Positions 1 through 12,333 of a stretch of DNA of 64,000 bases are shown piece by piece. The notes beneath the pieces were generated by a model. It was not told where the DNA came from. It did not search any database and was given only the letters and a program-made list of their open reading frames with translations. Each line of letters begins with the position of its first letter. The first letter of the stretch is position 1. The DNA is from Dendrobium chrysotoxum (lineage: Eukaryota > Streptophyta > Magnoliopsida > Asparagales > Orchidaceae): NCBI GenBank assembly GCA_019925795.1, contig CM034307.1, forward strand, positions 41,627,201-41,691,200, in the 5' to 3' direction. Position numbers and translations under genes: made by a program.

Positions 1-330
1 CCCGAGAATTTTCAGGCCATCCTTGATGTTCACCATTGCAAAATGAGTATAAGAAACCTGATTTCCAGAACATCAGTCACTTGTTGGCAATCACCAGCAG
101 AATTCTTCCAAGAGAAATCTCAATGATTACATTACTGAGCCAAATAAAAGACAACTATAACTATCAGCCATTAATTGTAAAAATATGTCTCACCATCCTT
201 ATATTTCTCCTCATTGTCCACACAAATCCAATATTTTTTCAAGTTAAGGGAAATTTGATTGCAAGTAGAATATCATACATATATGTATGTAAATATCCAT
301 ATATGCATGTTATGTTTGAATGTATGTGCA

Positions 331-376
<46 letters not shown>

Positions 377-640
377 TTAAAATCCTTCTGAATTACCAAA
401 GTTGTTGCATGGAGCTTCAATAAAGAGATATCCAAAGACAACTCCTTAACTTTATCATAGAAAAAGAGAAAAAGCTTTCAGGCTGTCCTCACTGCTCAAG
501 CCCTAACTAAAAAAAAATGGAAGCATCTGTTACTTACGGAATATAAGGTCATTGTTGATGCCTCACCATTCTCAATTAAAGAGATGAGAACTCAACCATG
601 GAAGATTCAAACAGGCAAAACCAACGAGGCATGCTTTTTC
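1..640. repeat. Local direct duplication, copy A
   Basis: This block and the one at about 935-1550 share the same ordered landmarks: a 'ggccatccttgatgtt' start, a (TG)n or (GA)n tract, a 'gagatatccaa.gacaactcct' segment, 'caagccctaa' followed by an A run, and 'gatgagaactcaacca'. A third, shortened copy starts near 59,280. Short ORFs here run through microsatellite and have no recognisable domain, so I do not call a gene. On the minus strand the block starts with a short peptide-coding run (IKDGLKIL) that recurs in the other copies. It could be decayed leader or exon sequence of a tandem gene family, or simply a low-copy repeat. Confidence 0.6.
343..374. repeat. (GA)n microsatellite
   Basis: A run of about 15 GA dinucleotides directly follows a short (TG)n stretch in duplication copy A. 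The matching place in copy B carries (TG)n-(CG)n-G29 instead, so this slot is hypervariable between the copies. Confidence 0.95.
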
Positions 641-1176
641 CACAACAAGATGAAAAGCAAACCCTAGACGACCTCCTAAATTAGAAATTAATAAATATCA
701 TATGTAGAAACTCCTTACTCTCTCTATACATCTCCATCAAACCCTCATTATATATAATGAAAAACATACTACCCAAATTACCAATGGTTATTGAACCGTG
801 TTACAGGAGAGAAAGAGAGAGATAGTGATCAATATGACTATTGAATTCCAACACAAAAATAAAAATAAAAAATAAAAAAGCAGCTTTCTAAAAGTCCTCT
901 CACCTCAAGCATAAATAGGAAAAATCATAACATCGGTTGCCTAAGAATCTTTTGGCCATCCTTGATGTTATAAGAAACGTGGATATCCATGTGTGGATCA
1001 GTGATTTATTGGCAATCACCAGCATAATTCTTCCAATAGAAATCTAGATGATTACATTATTAAGGAAAACAAAACACAACTATAACAATCACCATCCAAA
1101 TATTTCTCCTCTTGTCCGCATATTTTTTTCAAGCTAAGGGCTATTTGATCGCAAGTAGTGTATCATACATATATTT

Positions 1177-1195
1177 GTGTGTGTGTGCGCGCGCG

Positions 1196-1225
<30 letters not shown>
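1177..1225. repeat. (TG)n-(CG)n tract followed by 29 consecutive G
   Basis: The plus strand reads a short TG run, a CG run and then an uninterrupted G run from 1197 to 1225. Alternating purine-pyrimidine sequence and long G runs are known to favour Z-DNA and G-quadruplex forms respectively. The exact homopolymer length may be unreliable in the assembly. Confidence 0.9.
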
Positions 1226-1226
<1 letters not shown>

Positions 1227-1246
1227 GGAGGGTGATTCAGATCCTC

Positions 1247-1398
1247 TTGAATTGCCAAGGTTGTTGTATAGTGATTCAATAAGGAGATATCCAATGACAA
1301 CTCCTGCACTCCATCTTAGATCTTGAATTGCCAAGGTTGTTGTATAGTGATTCAATAAGGAGATATCCAATGACAACTCCTGCACTCCATCTTAGAAA
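1247..1398. repeat. Perfect tandem duplication, 76-bp unit
   Basis: The unit beginning 'ttgaattgccaagg' at 1247 is repeated from 1323 with no mismatch over at least 74 bases. Identity this high inside an otherwise diverged block points to a recent slippage or unequal-exchange event, or to an assembly artefact next to the G run. Confidence 0.9.
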
Positions 1399-1959
1399 AA
1401 GAGGAAAATGCTTTCAAGCTGTCCTCACAGCGCAAGCCCTAATAAAAAAATGGAAGCATCTGCTGCTTGCAGATACCAGGTCATCTTTGATGCCTCATCA
1501 TTCTCAATTACAGATATGAGAACTCAACCAAGAAAGATGGCAATGCATCACCGCATCAACACTTAATAAAATAGATAAGCACTGGCAATTAAAATTTAAT
1601 AACAGCCACAATAAAAAGAACTTAGTGCAACAACCCAACAAGTCATGCTTCATGCTTCTTCCACAACAATCTCATCCATTGATCCACTATAAATATGCAT
1701 CTGCAACTACTCAGAACGGTAATTTCATTGGAACTTCAAACAGAATAATGCATCCTACCCTGCACATTATGAAACATCAATAACCCAACAGAACTGATTA
1801 AATTCCAAAAGTAAAGAAGAAGAATGAAAGACAAAGATTAGCGATAGGGGTTAGATGACAGCAGAATCCATTAAATAAGGCAAGTAGAAAGCTTTCAACT
1901 GATAGCTATGTATAAATCCCCATTGTAATGCCAGCTGCTGTTGCCTCATAAGCTGCAGT

Positions 1960-2570
1960 ACATCGAAATCTCACGGAATAATAAATCCTCCGTCTCCCTC
2001 ATTGGACCGTAAAGCCGGGATTTAATAAATCCTGAAATTTCGCGGATTTATGGGATTTGTGATTTGTCCGAAGAAGCGCGCGAAAGGGAGAAAGTTAGTT
2101 TCCTTTACAGCGATCGAGCTCCCCGTAGTTGCTTCCAATTAAAATGTCGAGACTATCGATCCCACAAGAAGGGAACGTCGTCGAGCAAGCGAAGACGAAC
2201 AGCAACGAAGGAGCCGAAGAAGCGACTCGTGCAATATCTCTGCCTGACGCGAAGCAACGAAGTCGAACAGCAACGACGAAATAAACAAGATGTAAAGCAA
2301 ACCCTAGACGCCAATGCGAATAAATTAGTCTAATTGAACTTAATTAATCTAATCTAAAATGAGAACTGCGAACTGTCAAGACTTGCAAATTCGACAGGAA
2401 GGAACGTCGTGGAAGGAGGCAAGGAAATCATTCAGCGACTCGCTCAAAACTCTACCTTTCAGGCGAAGCAGGCAAAGTCGAACAGCTTGAGAAGAGGTAA
2501 AGAAAACCCTAGCAAACATACGGCTACGGGAAGACTGAGCAGAGAAACTGGAAATAGAGTTACAGACAAG
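1960..2570 (-). promoter_or_regulatory. GC-richer gene-leader-like segment with telo-box motifs
   Basis: This segment has a higher GC content than its surroundings and holds CTAGGGTTT (telo-box) on the minus strand at 2299-2307 and 2504-2512; a third lies at 659-667. Telo-boxes are common in plant promoters and 5' leaders. The two halves (about 2107-2315 and 2370-2515) are diverged copies of each other: each has the CTAGGGTTT motif, a GCTGTTCGACTT run, TGCTTCGC and GAGTCGCT in the same order. A further copy of part of it is at 49,380-49,500. The small ORFs on both strands are low-complexity and unrecognised. This may be the leader of a minus-strand gene family or a captured fragment of one. 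Confidence 0.35.
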
Positions 2571-2579
2571 CAATAACAC

Positions 2580-3505
2580 ATAAATAAATTAATTTAATTT
2601 AACTAGTTTAATTAGAATCAATTAAAAATATAATATAATTCATAATTAATTAATTAATTAAACTAATTGATAGTTAACATAAGTTATAATTATATTATTT
2701 ATAATAATTAGTAGTTATTGATAATAAATTAATAATTTATAATTAATTCATGAATAATTAAAAATGTAATTAAATTTAAAATTAATAAGCTATTTCAAAA
2801 TTAAATTATTTTTAATTATAATTTAATGACCAAAATTCAAATTATACTTAAAATATAGATTAAAAATAAAATATAAATTAAATTTAAATTTTTTAATGAA
2901 CTAATTGTCTTATATCTTGGATTATATTGCCAAGCAATTCCATGAGAGTTAATGTGATTTAATACTTATCTGGTCAAATAATTTTCAAGATTTAAATTTA
3001 ATAGGACTTAATAAATACTAATCTACAAGATTTGTTAAATTCTAATAAAATTAAACCTTGTTGCAAAACAACACCATAGACAACATAGGCAAATGGCAGA
3101 AAGAAATATTCCCTGAAATTTCAACCAACGCCTCTTAAAAAATTATTGCGCTCCAAAAGATCTACTTGAATATTATTGATTCTTATGCGACCCCTTTGTT
3201 ATTAAATATTCTAACTTCTCCAACAATGTCAATAATCATCAATATCTCTATGAGAAGAGTATTAAAAATCAAAATCAATTTAAAAACTTTTTCATACTAA
3301 AAAGTTGCTTTCCAAAAAAATAAAAAAATTATCTCAACAAAGCCTTAATATCGCTGAATAGCTTACCTAAAAGCTTCGGACCATTATTGATGAAAGGTAA
3401 TAACATGGCACTGTGCTCAGCTGACAAGTCACCAAATAATGTTTCACTCACCTTTAATTTAATGTAGTGAATGCAAGAGAGAGAAAAACAAGCAACTTAA
3501 TATAT
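2580..3505. other. AT-rich intergenic sequence
   Basis: This stretch is mostly A+T with many short 'taatta' type runs and no coding signal on either strand. Around 3230-3260 a short piece ('atcaatatctctatgagaag') matches the repeated block copies at 60.2, 61.0 and 62.5 kb, so a fragment of that family lies here too. It ends at the probable target-site copy 'tatat' (3501-3505) of the outer retrotransposon. Confidence 0.6.
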
Positions 3506-6436
3506 TGTGAGCTCCAAAAATTCCATGATGCGCTCCGGGCCACTCCGCGTCATCGGTCTCTTTTCTTATTTATTTATTTACGGTGGAGAGTTTTAACAAG
3601 CTTAGGTTCCGGATGAATTTTCATAAGGCATATTGGGTTTTAGATAAGACACTACATAGAGATTTCGCCCTCATTTTGTGAGGACTATATGATCTGAGTT
3701 CTGGTTTCCTATAGGCGCAAGCCCTTATAGTTAATTACCTCTCCTAATAACAAGAGAGCACTTTCGATTAAGGCTAGTCATTAAAGTGGTCGCATAGGTT
3801 ATAAACCCAGCATATAATAACAACAGTTTTAAAATTTGGATTTGATTTTATGATTTGGAATTTATCACCATGAACTTAAAATTAGTGGTGGGAGGGAATG
3901 AAGACAAGCCCGATCAAGATCCTATGGTTCTGTCGCCTCGGGCTGTCATGATCCCTGGTCTACTTAGTCAGAGGAGGTAGTGGACCCAACCTGACAAAAA
4001 GTACTTTATCAGCAGCCATGGGTTGCTTCATCCAAGAATATCTTGTAGACTTGGGTTGGTGGTTATCTAAGAGAATATATCTGAATCCACCTTAACTGAT
4101 AGAGAGTTTTGTGCCTGTCAAATATACCCTATAATGCATTAATCAATAGTTTGAGCCTTTATGGAACATACGGGCTTTGGCCGTGATCGTAATATAATGG
4201 TTCCATTTTGCGACAAAATCACCCGATCAGAGGGTATGTGATATGTCTCTGCTAGTAAGAGACTATTTGATAGCAATACACCCGACACGCATTCGCTCTA
4301 TGTGAGCTGAGATTAATTTCAAATTTATCAATTCCGACAAACGATTGCGGGAGATGGATGGGTTTTAGTTTTATATTTTTAGGTGATAAATTTTATTTCA
4401 AGAATTTGAACTTTTATTTGATTTTCAGATTTTAACCCCTCCGGTTGAGATTTTATGTCAACACGGCCATCATCGGGATGACATTAAAGCCACTTACATT
4501 TTCATAGGAATTTGAGAGGTATTTATGATTCAAGTCAGGTTGACTCCAGTCCTTTCGAGGAGGAGGATGAGACTTGAGTATTTGACCAGCGCAGCATTCT
4601 CGGACCGCTGTATTTAGGAATCATATGTGACGATCGGAGCACATGCGGGTGTCTGTACTTCAATTTAGGGAGTCATATTTAATCCATAAGGGAGGATTTT
4701 AAAATATTTAAATATAATCCATTTGCGCAAGTGATTTCATTTAGAAAATGGCTGAGATTTCTTTTGAGGGCCTAAGAATGCCTTCTGCCTGCTTGTACAC
4801 ATGTTGCGGATCTGGTGGCGCTATTATTGATGATTTTTTCTTTAGAAAAGATGTATTTTGTAATTTCAAATAATTTTATCTTCTTCATTATCATTCATAC
4901 TTCTGTGATTTCTATGCTCCAATAATTTTGAACTTTCCTTATTCTCATTTTGTTGATAACTCTTTATGTATGCCGCTTTCAATAACTTTAATGTTATTCA
5001 ACACTATAATTTTGCAGGCATTACTAATTTTGAATATCCTATGTGCTATCATAATTGTTATCTTGTCAATGCATTTTATATCAATCGCTCTGATTTGTAG
5101 TCCAGTGCACTAGTTGCTCGCACATAGTGCATAGTGGTACCTGGCAGGCTTAAACCACTATTAGTTGAACACTTTCAAATTTTCAATTTTTGTTGTTGAA
5201 GTTCATTCACTAAGAAAATCTCATAATTATTCAATTGCTCAAATTTTTTTATCGGTTCAGTTGAGTATTTGAAATTTAGTTGATTGATTGCATTGATTAA
5301 TATTTGAATTTAATTTGATTAAAGCTTTTTTACCCAATTAATCTATTTAACTTATTAGTTAACATATTCAACTAATTTTAATTCCCAAATTTATTTGATT
5401 GCACCATTAATATGTTAATCGAATGAGACATTAGCAAAGATTCAATAATGTATTTAAGTAATATTATTTAATGACAAAATTTGATTGCATTATTAATCAA
5501 ATATAATAAGCCAAATTATTTAATGGATTATCAAGTTTAAATGATTTACTCATTAGGCTCATGTTAACTACTCAATTAAATTTGATTGCAAAGTTTCATA
5601 TTAATTGAATTAAATTATTCAATTGAATATTCTCTAATGTGTCTAGGTTTAGTATTTTTAAGGAAATTTTGGTAGCAGTAAGGAGGGTACTTACCCTTTC
5701 AGTCTGTCTAGCTGGAAAGATAGTCAACGACTTAGGGCTTCGGGATGTTGTCGGGTCCCAAAATTGGTTTTCAGAAGGTTTGATTGACGACGATTGGTTG
5801 CAGACGATTGGTTATAGATCGAGTGGTTGTTGACAATTAGTTTAAAAAATCTCCCATCTTTCTCTTTTTTTTTATTAAAATAATGTGTGTGTGTGTGTAT
5901 ATGTATATATATATATATTAATAGAGAGGGGGAGGAAGAAGATCAGGACGGAGACCGGCATCATCTTAGGACACGGGTCGGAGGTGGACTCGACGGCGAG
6001 GGCTAAGTCGGAAGCAGGTCAGGGTCGGAGGTCGGCAAGTTTGGCCAGGTCGATTTCAGGCTCGCATGAAGGAGGAGGTCCGGCGTCGGCGAGTTTAGCT
6101 TGCAAGTTCGGAGTTGATGGAGGCTGGAGTCGGTGGGTACAAGTAGAATATGTAGTGGCAGTGGATTTCTGTATGGAAAAGGAGGTCGGTGCAGGTGAAT
6201 ATCAGGCCAGCGAGCATAAGCGGCTGGAGGTCGGAGTCATCAGCTTCGTTCATCTACGATAAGTCTTTTCTTTCCTTCAATTTTTCATAGTGTCCCAGTG
6301 TAAATGGGAGCTTGAGTGGTTCTGTGCATGAGGGAGTTATATCCGGTTACAAGGGATTATAGAGGGTAGTTGGGTCGTGTAAGCCAGAACCGATCGGGAG
6401 CGGGGATCGTGCATGGATTACGATTACAAGTTAACA
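3506..6436 (-). repeat. 3' LTR of outer element
   Basis: This is the direct-repeat partner of 39,936-42,896 and runs from 'tgtgagctcc' to 'ttaaca' on the plus strand, giving TG...CA ends. It is preceded (in element direction) by a purine-rich tract at 6437-6447. It holds a GC-richer stretch near 5,950-6,260 and a short (TG)n at 5884-5900, both shared with the partner. ORFs in it (for example 4928-5113 and 5885-6262) have weak counterparts in the partner LTR and no domain, so they are not genes. Confidence 0.92.
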
Positions 6437-6447
6437 AATGCCCCCAA
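6437..6447 (-). other. Polypurine tract of outer element
   Basis: On the minus strand the bases directly before the 3' LTR read TTGGGGGCATT. A G-rich purine tract at this position primes plus-strand DNA synthesis in LTR retrotransposons. It overlaps one arm of a perfect hairpin (6445-6486). Confidence 0.7.
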
Positions 6448-6486
6448 CAAATATGATATGCGCTCTATATCATATCATATTTGTTG
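6445..6486. repeat. Perfect 16-bp inverted repeat next to the PPT
   Basis: The arm at 6445-6460 (caacaaatatgatatg) is the exact reverse complement of 6471-6486, separated by a 10-base loop. The stem would form in element RNA just upstream of the PPT. Whether it is functional or chance AT-rich palindromy is unknown. Confidence 0.9.
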
Positions 6487-7672
6487 CAAACTGGTTGATC
6501 CTATAGATCTCTAAAATTAGATTTTAGATGTTATATAGAGGATCTTTTAGATATCCCTGATTTATCTTCTTGATTTATTAGGAATAAAATATACCTTCTG
6601 CCCTAGCTTCATGCTTTGGTGGGCTTGACAAAGGATCCATACCGGTGACTTAAACCCTCTGGGTTTGCATTATATCAATGGTAAATAGCCATTTATCCAA
6701 ACCTTTATCCATGGCAGACTTAGATGATGATAATATTCCCTTAGTTTAGCCTATGGTTCTATAAGAATTGCGAGATGACTTCTTTGGTCCTGAGTTTTGT
6801 GCTTTATCGGACATGCTGAAGAAGTGAAGCTCCTTCGATCTTAACTCTATGCTTGACTGATTTATTGAAGGAATAACGCCTCCAACTTTATGAAATTTTT
6901 TTTCGTGGCTTGATGCCTTTGAGTTGATTAAGATTTTTTTTTTTTTTTAATTTTGCCTTAATCTATTTGTTAGTTGAGGAAATCTTCTGAATATGAACTG
7001 TTTTGATTTGTTAAATTTTGACAAATATTAAACTTGATAGTATTTGTCATCGTACTAACAAAATAGGTGCCTTCATACTACGGCCTCTTATCATGGCTTG
7101 TTGAGTAAGTAAACTTGTCAGTGACTCGGCCGCATATAGACTTATTGAGATTGATATTATACATGTTCAAGTGCTGGACTTGTACCATAACAACTCATAC
7201 TTGTCAAATTTAATTTATTGAAGTTATCAGACTAGAAGTCTCTTCATTTAAACTCTAGGATTTTAGCAAATTCAAAGATGAATCTTCAATCTTTGCAATG
7301 ATCGTATATTTATTTTCTTAAAGTCACCAACTTCTGTCATGTATTTATACAGTGGTAGCTTCATGAATTATTTTAAATATTTATTTAGAAATTGATGTTA
7401 ACTCAAATAAATATTTAAAATATCCACTGTCATAAAGAAAAATTTTAACTATTATCAGACTCTTGGCATTTTTAAAACTTTAAAATGCCCTCTGTCTTAA
7501 AGGTAGATTTTAATTCCCATTAGATTTTTGGCATTTTTACCTCCTGTTTTATAGGAGAATTTCTAAGACATCTTAGAAATTTTTTCTTTCTTTGCAAGGG
7601 AATGATCTTTTACTTATTTTTCTAAGAATGATACTTCTTCAGATATTTCTCATTGATTAGAGGCATAAATCA
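6487..7672 (-). other. Untranslated region of outer element between integrase and 3' LTR
   Basis: About 1.2 kb with no recognisable coding signal on either strand separates the end of integrase similarity from the PPT. Non-coding sequence here is usual in large plant Ty3/gypsy elements. Confidence 0.6.
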
Positions 7673-8830
7673 TCAACCTTCCATATCGATGAGCTGATAG
7701 GCTCCTCCTTGGTACACCTTCTCGATGATAAAAAGGTCTTCCCAATTTGGTTCAAATTTACCACTAATTCTTTGGTATGGGATAATTGGTCTTCCCAGCA
7801 CCAAGACCAACTCTCCTTCTTGAAATGCTTGATGGCATACTATACGATCAAAAGGTTTCACTATTCTTGCTTGATAAATTTTTAAATTTTGTTAAGCTTG
7901 GAGCCTAACTTCATCTAGTGTATCAAGTTCTTCCATTCATAGGCAAGCATTTTGTTTTTCCGTGAGGTCATACTGAATAACTACTCGAAGTAATAGCAAT
8001 TCAACTTCAAGTGGCAACACAGCTTCAGCTCCAAACACTAACGTATAAAGAGTTGCTTTTGTTGGTGTCTTGTATATGGTACGATATACCCATAATATTT
8101 ATGCCAGCTTAGTATGTCATTCTCTTTTATTTTTAGTGAGAATTTTCTTGAGCAATTATACCAATATTTTGTTGAAGGCTTCTGCCAATCTATTTACTCT
8201 TAGATTATAAATTGATGAATATCACTAATCAATTTATGCTGCTCGATGAATTTATAAATTTTAGTACTTTTAAAAGCTAGACCATTATCTGAGATTATAT
8301 GATATGGTACATCAAATCTGTAGACAATATTATGAGTAAAGAAGTTAGTCATCTGATTAGCAATGACTTCTTTGAAAGAAACTACTTTTGTCTATTTAAA
8401 AAAAATAGTCTGTTACTAATAGTATGAAATGGTGCCTAGCAGATGATGGTGGATTAATTGGCCCTATTACATCCATCCCTTAGTATTCAAATGGCCAGGA
8501 TGCTATAGTGGGATGTAACGAATTTGATGGTTGATGTATAATATTATCATGAATTTGGCATTCATGATTTATATCTAGATAATTGGTGTAGTCCTTTATC
8601 ATTGATGCCCAATAATAACTCATTCTTTTAACTTTAATGATCATTTTAGGATACAATTGATGTGCACCACATAGTCCTTTATAAATTTCAAAAATAACTT
8701 TATCAGCTTCATCTTTTTCTAAATATCGTAGCCACATTTGATCAAATATTATTTAATATAGCGTGTTATTAATAAATATATATCGTAATGCTCTTTTCTT
8801 GATCTGCATAGGTAATGATTTATCTGTAGG
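7673..8830 (-). pseudogene. Integrase of outer element (broken)
   Basis: Read on the minus strand this begins with the zinc-binding region: a LRYLEKDEA-type start, then GLCGAHQ and later CQIHD, which match the H-H-C-C finger. The catalytic core follows, with GMDVIGPI holding the first Asp, SDNGLAFKS the second Asp, and RLAEAFNKIL the Glu. The C-terminal part (ELVLVLGRPI through YQLIDMEG, 7861-7673) resembles the tail that follows the core in plant Ty3/gypsy integrases. All three D,D,E residues are still visible, but several stops and frameshifts split the reading frame. The enzyme would insert the element cDNA into chromosomes; this copy cannot make it. Confidence 0.88.
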
Positions 8831-9109
8831 TAGTTTGCTTTCTCTGAAGTAGTGAATGAAAGGCTACCTCCAATTATTTTGTTCTTCAATTTCTAAGCAT
8901 TCAAGCAAGGATTCAGAGGCTCTACCAAGCTTTCTTCTTATAAATATTTGAGGTTTACCTAATTGATTTTTAGAAATAATTTATTGGAAAGGTTGAGGAA
9001 CAACTAAAGCTGTATCCTACTAGCTTAGATTTGGTGACCCCTCTACCTACGCGGAGCACATATTTGCCAGCTCTAATATCCGACGACTGTAAACACTAAT
9101 TAGCACAGG

Positions 9110-9535
9110 CTCGTCATTCATGCTTGCCATTTCTTTAGCCAATTTTGCTAAAGAAATCTATTTTACTATTATGAGCTTGAGATACTTGAATAAGTGTAAC
9201 ATTTGTAATTTTCTTCATGAGCTCAAGAACTCATCTATAATAGTAAATTAACCTGACTCTATCGATTTTATAGATGCCCAATACTTAATTTATAATGAGT
9301 TGAGAATCGCCAAAAATTCTGAGGTTTTGAATTTCTATTAAAATAGTGATTTCGAGACCCTCTATTAAAGCTTTATATTCAACTTTATTATTGGTTATAG
9401 GTTCAGTTAAACCAAATGAATATCTCAGTATTTCTCCATTAGGTGCTATGAAGATAAGACCTATACCAGCTTGAGCTTTGGGGAGGTTCGAAGATTGGGC
9501 ATATTTAATTGATGATGTACCATCAAAATATATTT
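9110..9535 (-). pseudogene. RNase H domain of outer element (broken)
   Basis: The minus strand encodes YFDGTSS (first catalytic Asp), AGIGLIF, NNKVEYKALIEGL (catalytic Glu) and IFGDSQLIIN (Asp), in the order of a type I RNase H. It follows RT in the polyprotein and degrades the RNA of RNA-DNA hybrids. The catalytic acids are retained but the region around 9240 has stops. The plus-strand ORF at 9478-9795 is its antisense shadow. Confidence 0.85.
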
Positions 9536-10369
9536 TTTATATTTATAACTTATCTCCTACTTGGACAACTAAAATTTATTCATCAGTCAGATCATCATTG
9601 AGCGGTGAATCTGCAGGAACTTCATGTGTGGTAAAAAAATCTGCTAAGACTTTCTTTTTTACAGCTTTTTATGGAATATATGTGATATCAAACTGTAATA
9701 GTATTACTACCCACCTAGCTAAGCGACCTATCAACGCTGGCCTTATCATCAAGAACTTCAATAGATCAATTTTTGATATTAGTATAATTTTATGAGACAA
9801 CATGTATTGGCGGAGTTTTTAGACAGTAAAAATTAATGCTAGACAGCTTCTCAATTGGAGAGTAATGTATTTCTGCTCCAATCAGCCTTCGACTGATATA
9901 GTAGAGTGCATTTTCTTTACCTTCTTTATTATGTTGAGCTAGTAATGCTCTAAGGGACTCTTCCAACGCTGTAGTGTATAGGATAAGAGGCTTTCATTGA
10001 ATTAGTGCTACAAGAATAGGTGCGCTTAATAAATATCTCTTGATACTGTCAAAAGCTTCTTGGCATTCATCATCCTATTTAAAATGAATATCTTTCTTCA
10101 TTAACTTTGTAAATGGTTGACATCTGCTTGATAAATTTGAGATAAATCGTCGTATAAATGCAAGTTATCCTTATAAAGAATAAAGTTGACGGAGACTTTT
10201 TGGAGGCAGCATTTCTATAACTACCTTGACCTTATTAGGGTCAACCTCAATCCCTCTATGTCATATAATGTACACAAGAAATTTTCCTGAGGAAACTTTA
10301 AAAGCATATTTGAGTGGGTTTATTTTGAGATTAAATTTTTTAATTCTTTCAAATATAATTCTCAAACTT

Positions 10370-11061
10370 CAATGTGATCCTTTTGACCTATACTTTTAAC
10401 AACAAGATCATCCACATAGTATTCAACCTTCTGGTGGATAAGCTCATCAAATATATGCGTCATAGCTCTTTGTATGTAGCTCCAACATTCCTTAAGCCAA
10501 ATGGCATGTCTATGTAGTCGAACATGTCGATGAGAGTCCTTAAAGATATATATTTTTTATCTTCAAGTGCCATCTTGATCTGGTTGAAGCCCGACGATCC
10601 GTCCATGAAAGATGACATATCATAGTTGGAAGTGATATCCACTAATAGTTTTAATACTTGGAGCAAAAAAGTCATCTTTTGGGCACACCTTATTGAGGTC
10701 CCAAAAGTCAATACAGATATGAATCTGACCATTCTTCTTCTTAACAGGGATGATGTTGGCGATCTAATATGTATATTTTTCTTCTCGAAATGAAAACTAC
10801 TTCGATAAGCTTTTTTGTTTCTGCAATCACTTGCTCTTCAATTTCTAGCCTCATTCGCCTTGGAACGTGCTTAACAGGTACTGTATTTAGTTTGATGGCT
10901 AATTTGTGAATAACTATATCAGAAGATAAGTCTGGCATTTCATCGTATGTCCAAGTAAAGCAGTCAATGAATTCATTGAGTAATGCTTTCATCTTTTTAA
11001 CATTATTCTTGGAAAGAAGAGCACTGATAAAGGTCAGGCGAGAGTCCTCATTAGTTTTCAA
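10370..11061 (-). pseudogene. Reverse transcriptase of outer element (broken)
   Basis: The minus strand encodes a gypsy-type RT. It starts with the region before RT (FIDCFTWTYDEMPDLSSDI, a Tat-like lead-in), then VPRRMR, the FMDGSSGFNQIKM block with catalytic Asp, MPFGLRN, and YVDDLVVKS with the catalytic YVDD at 10,407-10,418. The catalytic motifs are intact. However, the palm region is split by a frameshift near 10,735 and further changes follow, so a working protein is unlikely. RT copies the element RNA into DNA inside the virus-like particle. Confidence 0.92.
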
Positions 11062-11314
11062 GTTTATTTTCTTTCAGCTCATACATAATAGTGGCATGTG
11101 TACCATATTCAAGTTTTTCTGGTATAGGTTTAGCTACAATATCTTATTTTTCATTCGCATCTATATCTTCAGTAGTAATACATTTATTCATTATCGTATA
11201 ACATATATTTTTCTGAGTATGTTCAGCTACAATAAATCCAAGGCCTTTTGTATCATGACTACCCATTTTTAATAATTCTTTACACCATATTCTTTGAAAG
11301 AAATGTGCTCATTT

Positions 11315-12333
11315 TCAAGTCACCATATTATAAACTCTAACTTTTAGTATCATTTGCTGAATTCTTTTGAGATAGTATCTAGGTGTTTCTATAAGAATTA
11401 TCTCTACATCTTCATTAAAATTTTGAAGCACGTCGATATTCTCTTCTTGATAATCTCCTAATTTATAAAATAAGCTTCTTGGTCTGCTACTTTCATGTAT
11501 GGGAGGTATATAAAATATTTTAAGCTTTTTAATATTATGAACCTCACAGGATGTAATTTCTCTAAAATATTGTGGAGTGATCAAGGTAACTACAAAAGTT
11601 TTTTCCTTTAGCTTTTCTTTAATCAAAAGCTTATAGATTTCAGAGACATCATCATCTTCCTCAGTGTCACTTCTCAAATGAAGTACAACTTTATTTGGTT
11701 TAGGCAATATATTAGCCAATTTAGGAAGATTTGGTTTTACACACCTTTTTATCACTTTTTTCTCAACTTCTTCAGGTTGTTTTGTACTCCTTGAGGTTGA
11801 TGCTTCAGCTGTAGAAGATTTTATCCACTTCACTTTATTTGGAATATAATATTTTGTATCATTATAAATTTTCACTTTATGGACAGCCAAGGGTTGTATA
11901 TCTAAAGAGATTTGAAACTCTTCTCCATCCTTTAAATATTTCATATATTGGTGCATAGTTGATGGAATAAGACCATTCTCATAAAGCCAAGGTCTACCCA
12001 AGAGTGCCTTGAATGAAGTGCCTGTATCAATAATATGGAATTTGGCTTATGTGCATAATTATTCAAATTTTAGGAGAAGAATAAATGACCTTACAGTACC
12101 GTAAGTTTATCTGGCCCAAAATATTAAATATCAAAGGATAATGATCTTAGTGTACGCAAGCTCATGAGGTTTATTGGAGATCCAGGGTCAATCAGAATTT
12201 TTTTTATTATAATGCCATCACTTTCTACCAAAATATATAGAGGATGATTATGTTCCATAGTCTCCAGCATGAGATCTTCTTTAGAGAATGTAACAACAAG
12301 TTCATTTCTGCATGAAGAACTTCGCTCAAACAT
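11315..12333 (-). pseudogene. Aspartic protease and linker of outer element (broken)
   Basis: The minus strand encodes the segment LYILVESDG followed by ILIDPGSPINLMSL, which aligns with the retroviral-type protease site DTGSS, here changed to DPGSP. Downstream is LLGRPWLYENG, the conserved end of the protease domain, then a 200-residue linker towards RT (12001-11315). The protease would process the Gag-Pol polyprotein. The Thr-to-Pro change in the active site and stops between 12,124 and 12,001 make it inactive. Confidence 0.85.

Larger units (their letters stand above)
935..1550. repeat. Local direct duplication, copy B
   Basis: This is the partner of the block at 1-640, with the same order of landmarks but clear sequence divergence. 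It also contains a perfect 76-bp tandem duplication (1247-1398) and a long G run. No protein domain was recognised on either strand. The proline-rich minus-strand ORF across the G run is a translation of the homopolymer and is not a gene. Confidence 0.6.

Noticed and set aside
1134..1385. Minus-strand ORF with a proline run
   Set aside because: The prolines come from translating the 29-base G run; no domain and no conservation in the sister block.
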